The notes below the pieces were generated by a model that was not told where the DNA came from, searched no databases, and was given only the letters and a program-made list of their open reading frames with translations. The translations under genes and the position numbers were made by a program. Shown here one piece after another: positions 58,158-64,000 of a stretch of 64,000 bases of DNA (positions within the stretch are counted from its first letter, which is position 1; every line of letters begins with the position of its first letter). Origin of the DNA: Hormiphora californensis. Lineage: Eukaryota; Ctenophora; Tentaculata; Cydippida; Pleurobrachiidae. The DNA lies in the NCBI GenBank assembly GCA_020137815.1, contig CM035359.1, positions 2,581,081 to 2,645,080 of the forward strand, in the 5' to 3' direction.

Positions 58158-61100
58158 TCTCTCTCTCACTCCCTCTCTCTCTCTCTCTCCACCAGGCTAC
58201 GTTGAACTGCCCGATGGAAAGGTCCTCTCTGGTTCTGAGTGGGGTAACATGTTGCTGTGGGACGGTGATCTGATCAAGTGTGAGCTGACCCAACCTGAGA
58301 ACAACCACTGTCACAAGAGTCAGGTTCAGGAGATCTTCCTGGATGAGGGAGAGCTCATTACCGCTGGACACGATGGTCATGTCAAGGTATGGGGAAACAT
58401 TTTTAAATCATTTTTATCAACTTTACTTTGAGAATAGGGGGGGGGGGTTCCAACCTATTTTTTGTATGTTTGTACGGAAAAAAACAAGGTTTTCCTCAAA
58501 CAAAAAAAATACAAAAAAATACAAAAACCAGAATAAAGAGATCTGAGCAAGACCGAGATCTGCCCGTGTGTGTGTGAGATTCCCCTATATAACCGTTGTA
58601 CGGAGGGCGTGTGTGTGTGTTGATCACCAGAAGGAGATATCAAAATTACTTCCCAAAATACAAAAAAGTACAAAAAAATACAAAAAAATACAAAAAAATA
58701 AAACGGGGTATAAATGATTAAACAAAGCTTTTCTGATCATTGAAACTTTAGTTTATGATCATAATTGTGTCATAAATTCCTATTCAACTGTGGTTTCATA
58801 CAAAATTAGCAACTTTTTCTTATAATCGGAAGATAAACACATGTATTAATCATGTTTTAATTGTTCTTTATCAAAACACAAGGAAATATTCTATTCAAAA
58901 TTTTCGAAATCCGAATCAATGATGTTTACTTTTTCGAATTTCTAATAAAAGATAATAAATACACGACAAACGTTCCTAGGTGGTACATTAGCACAAAAGG
59001 AACCCGTCCATGAACTTTTACTAGGCACCCACCTCCATTATTATTAATTTGTTGTACTTTTTTGTACTGTTTGTATGAAAAATCGAAATTTCTAAGAGAG
59101 AAAATCTTTCCAAATCGAAATTTCTATCCAAGAAAGTATTATCGAATCGCAATCTCTAAGCGAGAGAAATTTTCCCCAATCGCATTTTCTTACCGAGAAT
59201 TTTTTTTCGAATCGTATTTTCTAAGCGAGAAATTTCCCCGAATCGCAATTTCTTACCGAGAAAATTTTCTCGAATCGTATTTTTTAAGCGAGAAATTTCC
59301 TTGCCTAGCTAGACTGTGTTTCGCGCGCCCCGCTCGCGAAACACAGTCTAGGTTATTTGTATACCGACCTATTCCGTATACTGTATTGTGGGGACTCACG
59401 TGCGCGTGATGAGTGCTGAAAAGTGTGTACTGCGCTCTCACTCGCACTCTAACTACTGTCTCTCACTTTGAGTGAGAGAGAGCTGATCAGTGATCACGTA
59501 CACGAGCTGATCACGTGACCTAGATTGTACAAAAACACATAACCCTTCTTTACAAATGTAAAGAAGGGTTAGAACATAACAAGAAATTTCCCCGAATCGC
59601 AATTTCTTAGCGAGAAAATTTTCTCTAATCGTATTTTCTAAGCGAGACATTTCCCCGAATCGTAATTTCTTACCGAGAAAATTTTCTCGAATCGTATTTT
59701 CTAAGCGAGACATTTCCCAGAATCGCAATTTCTTACCGAGAATATTTTCTCGAATCGTATTTTCTAAGCGAGAAATTTCCCCGAATCGCAATTTCTTAAC
59801 GAGAAAATTTTCTTGAATCGTATTTTCTAAGCGAGAAATTTCCTCGAATCGGAATTTCTTACCGAGAAAATTTTCTCGAATCGTATTTTCTAAGCGAGAA
59901 ATTTCCCCGAATCGCAATTTCTTACCGAAAAAATTTCTCGAATCGTATTTTCTAAGCGAAAAATTTCCCCGAATCGCAATTTCTTACCGATAATATTTTC
60001 TCGTATCGTATTTTCTAAGCGAGAAATTTCCCCGAATCGCAATTTCTTACGAGAAATTTCCTTGAATCGCAATTTCTTACCGAGAAAATTTTCTCGAATC
60101 GTATTTTCTAAGCGAAAAATTTCCCCGAATCGCAATTTCTTACCGATAATATTTTCTCGTATCGTATTTTCTAAGCGAGAAATTTCCCCGAATCGCAATT
60201 TCTTACCGAGAAAATTTTCTTGAATCGTATTTTCTAAGCGAGAAATTTCCTTAAATCGCAATTTCTTACCGAGAAAATTTTCTCGAATCGTATTTTCTAA
60301 GCGAGAAATTTCCCCGAATCGCAATTTCTTACCGAAAAAATTTCTCGAATCGTATTTTCTAAGCGAAAAATTTCTCCGAATCGCAATTTCTCACCGAGAA
60401 AATTATCTCGAATCGTATTTTCTAAGCGAGAAATTTCCCCGAATCGCAATTTCTTACCGAAAAAATTTCTCGAATCGTATTTTCTAAGCGAAAAATTTCC
60501 CCGAATCGCAATTTCTTACCGATAATATTTTCTCGTATCGTATTTTCTAAGCGAGAAATTTCCCCGAATCGCAATTTCTTACGAGAAATTTCCTTGAATC
60601 GCAATTTCTTACCGAGAAAATTTTCTCGAATCGTATTTTCTAAGCGAAAAATTTCCCCGAATCGCAATTTCTTACCGATAATATTTTCTCGTATCGTATT
60701 TTCTAAGCGAGAAATTTCCCCGAATCGCAATTTCTTACCGAGAAAATTTTCTTGAATCGTATTTTCTAAGCGAGAAATTTCCTTAAATCGCAATTTCTTA
60801 CCGAAAAAATTTCTCGAATCGTATTTTCTAAGCGAAAAATTTCCCCGAATCGCAATTTCTCACCGAGAAAATTATCTCGAATCGTATTTTCTAAGCGAGA
60901 AATTTCCCCGAATCGCAATTTCTTACCGAAAAAATTTCTCGAATCGTATTTTCTAAGCGAAAAATTTCCCTGAATCGCAATTTCTTACCGATAATATTTT
61001 CTCGAATCGTATTTTCTAAGCGAAAAATTTCCCCGAATCGCAATTTCTTACCGAGAAAATTATCCCGAATCGAAATTAGTATGTACCGAGAAAGTGATCT

Positions 61101-61422
61101 CCAACTGAGAAAATTTTTTCGTAATCGTAATCTGAATCAATGATTTTGCTTATTCGAATTTCAAAAACGTGTACTTTTACACACTTTTTTAGTACTTTTA
61201 GCAGGAAAATGGATGACAATAGAACTAAAAACGTTCATAGGTGGTACATAAACATAAACGGAACCCAGCTATGTATTATTTATACTTTTATCAGGCACCC
61301 ACATCCTTCATTATTTTTTTGTATTTTTTTGTATTGTTTGTATGAAAAAAAACGGGAATTTCGGATACTTTTATGTATGGTCCGTACAAAAAAGTACAAA
61401 AAAATACAAAAAAATAGGTTGG

Positions 61423-61456
<34 letters not shown>

Positions 61457-64000
61457 AATAGGGCAATCATCTCTCTACGACTCTGCTAAGTGTGTAAGTT
61501 TTATAAGAAATATATAGAATCTAAATTTGGTTCATCCGACCCTAATAATCCATTTCTCTGCCAGATCTGGGACTTTGAGACTATTGACGGAGCGGATGTA
61601 CTAGAAGAAGATGCCTCTTTCCCTATGGAGCCCATGTCAGATATGTTTGTGGGAGATGGAGTGAAAGTGATCAGCATGTGCAAGACTGTGTCCGAGAACA
61701 ACAATGATACCAACTCAATGTGGCTTGCTCAGGTACGGTGTCCGATTGTGCACCTTCCAAAAACATATTTGGGATCCTAATTTAATATTGCCATATTCAA
61801 GGTCATGAACATGGCATATTTGCCAATATTGTGATTTGTGTCTCAGCGGTTACACTCTGGGAGTATAAACGTAACGCGCGCGACCCTTCAACTGGATGAC
61901 ATGGCGCGCAGCTCTGAGACATTTGATGTGTTACCATGACAACTTGCTGTACTACAAGACCAGCCTTTCTCAGGCTGTTTTGAACCGATTTTCGACACCA
62001 ACCTTGATCTACCGAACCCTCACAGAGCCACAAAACACCGAATAACTTTTTCAGGATGCTACTGGTGGAATATGGAAGTTGGATATATCCGTGTCGCTAA
62101 CGAAACGAGCACCCGATCTTATTCAATCGTACCACGCCGGAAAAGTCCGCGGTGTCGTTTCCTGTCCCTACACCCATATGGTGGCAAGTATTGGCGAGGA
62201 TGGATCTGTACGGGTATCCGATTACCTAAGAAAGAAAACATTGACAAGCAAAAAGTTCAAATCAGGTAATAACTATCAACCTCCCCTGATCACATGTTTG
62301 GTATTGGTCGAGTAAAGTCGTCCCTGCTGGTCAAGATCTTACATTGGTATAATATTGTTTTGATCCATTCCTCAGGCGGTAGCTCAATATTGTGGCCTGG
62401 CAGAACTGTTGACAATAAGATGACGACACTGATTGGAGGTTTTAGTGACGGTGTCCTACGAATCATGAGTATCGACCATGCCGAGCAGGTACTAAGATTT
62501 CAGTTACAATGAATTTAGTTAATATTTCATCCCTATTTCTTGTCAGAATTCTCACTCCCATTATCACCAGGAGTACCAATATGATTTTAAGTTGGTTCTA
62601 CAACATGTCTTCAAGCCCCACACTGGCGAGGTGTCCGCAATGATTGTTGATGATGAGGGGAGCACGCTAGTGACAACATCTGCCGAGGATAAGACAGTGT
62701 TCTTCTTTGATATCAAATCCAGTTATATGCCTGTTGGGTTTATCAAGTTAGAGGCTGCACCTACTACCATGGCGTGGAGCAATGAATCGGTATGTTTATA
62801 CTGGGGGAGGGGCGGGGGACTGGGGGAGCAATGAATCGGTATGTTTATACTGGGGGAGGGGCGGGGGGGGGGGGGCAATGAATTGGTATGTTTATACTTG
62901 GGAGGTGGTTAGCTTAGGGGGGGGGGGAGTTTAAGATGGTGTAGGGACGAGGGTAACACATTCCATTCACACACTGCACTTCACACACATCATTCACACA
63001 CTTCACCCATATTTCAGGTCATATCAGGCAGAAAAGACGGTGACCAAGTGGTAAATTCTCAATCTCTCTCTCTCTCTCGCTAAAACATATTTAGATTTCA
63101 CCCTGATAACCAACTCTCAGAAAGTGCTAACCTCCTTGTACTCTCAGAAACGTGTTCTGATTGGTTTGGAGACTGGTGTGGTTCTCGAGGTAGAGATCCC
63201 AGATCCTGGGGAGGTGGACAACTCTGTCACTTACGAAATTACTGGCACCAAAATCAACAGATACACGTTCAAGAGTGTCAAATACAAACTAGCGGTAAGG
63301 AATTCCTAATTGGTTAATTCTGGAACGACTTGGGAGTATTACTGTTAGAAAGTTTATTGAAACATAGGATATTCTGTGTTCGTTGGTAATGTCTACAATT
63401 TTTCAGTGCCCTATTTTATTTACTGGCTGTCCCAAAAACTACAAAACTGATATATATATTTCTAATATATTACTTCTCTCGCCAGAAAGCAGCTCACGAG
63501 AAGGTAAAGATGAAGAGAGAGGAGGAACAGAAAACCAAACTAGAGAAAATCAAGGTCGATCTCGGAGAGGAGGCGTACTTAGAAGAAAAGAAGGCGATAG
63601 AAGAAGCAAATGCGGCCTTGGAGGAGCCTGTATTTGAAGCTCCCATTCTGCCATCCAAGATTCTGAAACTGTACCCCCTCAAGGATAAATTCTATCTCAG
63701 CATGGTTCGTGAAATCTACCATTTTTTTCTGTTTCCCCGACAGCTGGAAAACTCTGTCTCCTTTTTCTACAACCCCCATAATAATAATGACAATATCTCC
63801 TCTCCGGACATAATACGAAGTTACCCCTGCCTTGCTAGCGCACGAAGTTTATTCCCCCCTCCTAGGATGGTGACGATGCTGGTTTTCTGTACGAGTGTAC
63901 CTTCAACGATCCACTCGCAGACCTCCCTCCCTCTCAACCCATTAGGGGCGAATGGGTTCGGTTGCTCGGGGAACCCTTAAGGGTGATTGATCTCCAAACA
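52879..64000 (+). CDS. CFAP44: CFAP44 (WD-repeat axonemal protein), N-terminal 18 exons, continues off right edge
   Basis: Exons: 52879-52978, 53047-53334, 54066-54473, 54666-54812, 56520-56703, 56839-56971, 57095-57242, 57569-57669, 57795-57954, 58196-58386, 61565-61732, 62055-62265, 62376-62488, 62571-62789, 63018-63050, 63148-63294, 63486-63704, 63866-64000+. Phases agree throughout. CFAP44 acts with CFAP43 in the tether/tetherhead of inner dynein arm f in motile cilia. The first four exons code a low-complexity Ala/Gly/Glu-rich acidic leader. The conserved part begins [16 protein letters not shown] and follows the family closely: [18 protein letters not shown]-like start, [75 protein letters not shown] and [16 protein letters not shown]-repeat blades continue to about 63294, then a charged helix ([18 protein letters not shown]) and [13 protein letters not shown]. 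The start ATG is the first in frame. Confidence 0.95.
53425..53785. mobile_element. Diverged foldback element in CFAP44 intron 2
   Basis: The sequence 'cgatttcctttcgaatggga' and the next 70 bp return in reverse at 53697-53785, ending 'tttgaaaggaaatcgata'. Shared inner words are 'ccaattgagctcaaa' against 'tttgagcttaattgg', and 'cctaggg'. Identity by eye is about 80%, so it is older than the other palindromes here. Confidence 0.65.
54908..56471. mobile_element. Foldback element of 1,564 bp in CFAP44 intron 4
   Basis: Arms of about 750 bp are inverse copies with very few differences, around a centre near 55690. The ends are CAGGGTGTCCCATATATTCT and its inverse, each next to TA (54906-54907 and 56472-56473), as for Tc1/mariner targets. 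Both arms carry the same open stretch ([20 protein letters not shown]; 55298-55077 minus and 56082-56273 plus) without a recognised domain. Very low arm divergence means recent formation or ongoing gene conversion. Confidence 0.85.
57422..57528. mobile_element. Short TIR element M2, copy 2
   Basis: Nearly identical to 8644-8750, with a few substitutions in the right end (tttctgg instead of ttcct). It lies in CFAP44 intron 7, 40 bp before exon 57569. Confidence 0.75.
58030..58192 (+). repeat. (CT)n tract forming the polypyrimidine tract of CFAP44 exon 10
   Basis: About 160 bp of nearly pure CT repeats run directly into 'ccaccag', the acceptor used at 58195. The whole second half of this intron is pyrimidine. 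Confidence 0.9.
59060..61090. repeat. Minisatellite with about 60-bp unit
   Basis: The unit is gaatcgcaatttcttaccga, then gaaaattttctcgaatcgta, then ttttctaagcgagaaatttc. Roughly 28 copies occur, with higher-order repetition: 59890-60360 and 60422-60850 share variant order. It is interrupted by MITE M1 at 59301-59582. The minus strand is open over hundreds of bases, a repeat artefact since the unit happens to lack stops in one frame. Confidence 0.85.
59301..59582. mobile_element. MITE family M1, copy 3 (282 bp, fullest copy)
   Basis: It begins TTGCCTAGCTAGACTGTG and ends GGTTAGAACATAACAA. It is flanked by the 9-bp duplication 'gaaatttcc' (59292-59300 and 59583-59591). Internally, 'tagactgtgtttcgcg' pairs with 'cgcgaaacacagtcta', and 'aacccttctttaca' with 'tgtaaagaagggtt'. 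Since the target is a minisatellite unit, the insertion is unambiguous. Confidence 0.8.
62790..62915 (+). repeat. Tandem duplicated donor of CFAP44 exon 14
   Basis: The exon end 'gcaatgaatcg' followed by gtatgtttatac and a G-rich stretch is repeated twice more, with donors at 62839 and 62886. Spacing is 49 and 47 bp. Confidence 0.8.

Larger units (their letters stand above)
58438..61455. mobile_element. Poly-G/poly-C-ended 3-kb element in CFAP44 intron 10
   Basis: The left end is a G run followed by TTCCAACCTATTTTTTGTA. The right end is TACAAAAAAATAGGTTGGAA followed by a C run of about 30, its inverse. GAATAG flanks both sides (58432-58437 and 61456-61461). Subterminal DNA is rich in 'tacaaaaaa' words. 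'ggaacccg' and 'aggcacccacctcc'-like phrases occur near both ends in the same orientation. The middle is the minisatellite at 59060-61090. No transposase is visible. Confidence 0.75.

Noticed and set aside
59453-60793. Minus-strand frames with [13 protein letters not shown] repeats
   Set aside because: They are simply the minisatellite read in a stop-free frame, with no unique sequence or signals.

Overview
The window is nuclear DNA from an animal. Genes are split by GT-AG introns with clean phase continuity, and the recognisable products are metazoan: beta-spectrin with a C-terminal PH domain, a PRC1/Ase1-type spindle protein, the ciliary protein CFAP44, and secreted F5/8C-like plus sushi proteins. 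Non-LTR retrotransposon debris, foldback and MITE elements, minisatellites and long (CT)n/(GA)n tracts fill introns and intergenic DNA. I think a marine invertebrate, possibly non-bilaterian, is likely, but the sequence alone does not fix the taxon.

Layout. 0.1-3 kb: a minus-strand secreted gene (F5/8C-like domain, then sushi), running off the left edge, with a satellite in its second intron. 3-5.2 kb: a reverse-transcriptase fragment and repeats. 5.2-10.1 kb: the last ten exons of a beta-spectrin (end of a spectrin repeat, linker, PH domain, basic tail); its 5' exons are not visible. 11.0-16.9 kb: a giant low-complexity coding exon whose strong acceptor is in phase with the last shared spectrin exon, so it may be an alternative spectrin tail; its 3' end needs three frame changes. 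17-20.2 kb: repeats, a second F5/8C-like gene, and a duplicate of the DNA following the giant exon. 20.7-21.2 kb: a small membrane protein on the minus strand. 21.3-36.7 kb: no convincing host gene; a 2.6-kb stretch (25.56-28.19 kb) looks like failed base calling, and a retroelement RNase H fragment lies between inverted repeats. 36.8-49.0 kb: PRC1-like gene, 14 exons, 735 codons, complete. 49.6-50.9 kb: single-exon MFS transporter, minus strand, tail-to-tail with PRC1. 51.2-52.2 kb: a 974-bp palindromic element with a 6-bp target duplication, in the head-to-head promoter region. 52.9 kb to the right edge: CFAP44, 18 exons, running off the window.

The genes do not form a pathway, although three encode cytoskeletal proteins (spectrin, microtubule crosslinker, axonemal tether). 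The most unusual feature is structural: many exon-intron junctions in the spectrin, PRC1 and CFAP44 genes are tandemly duplicated into the adjacent intron. This leaves decoy donors or acceptors at fixed spacing beside the real ones, in two cases expanded into minisatellites. The other recurring theme is foldback DNA, several elements having recognisable target-site duplications.
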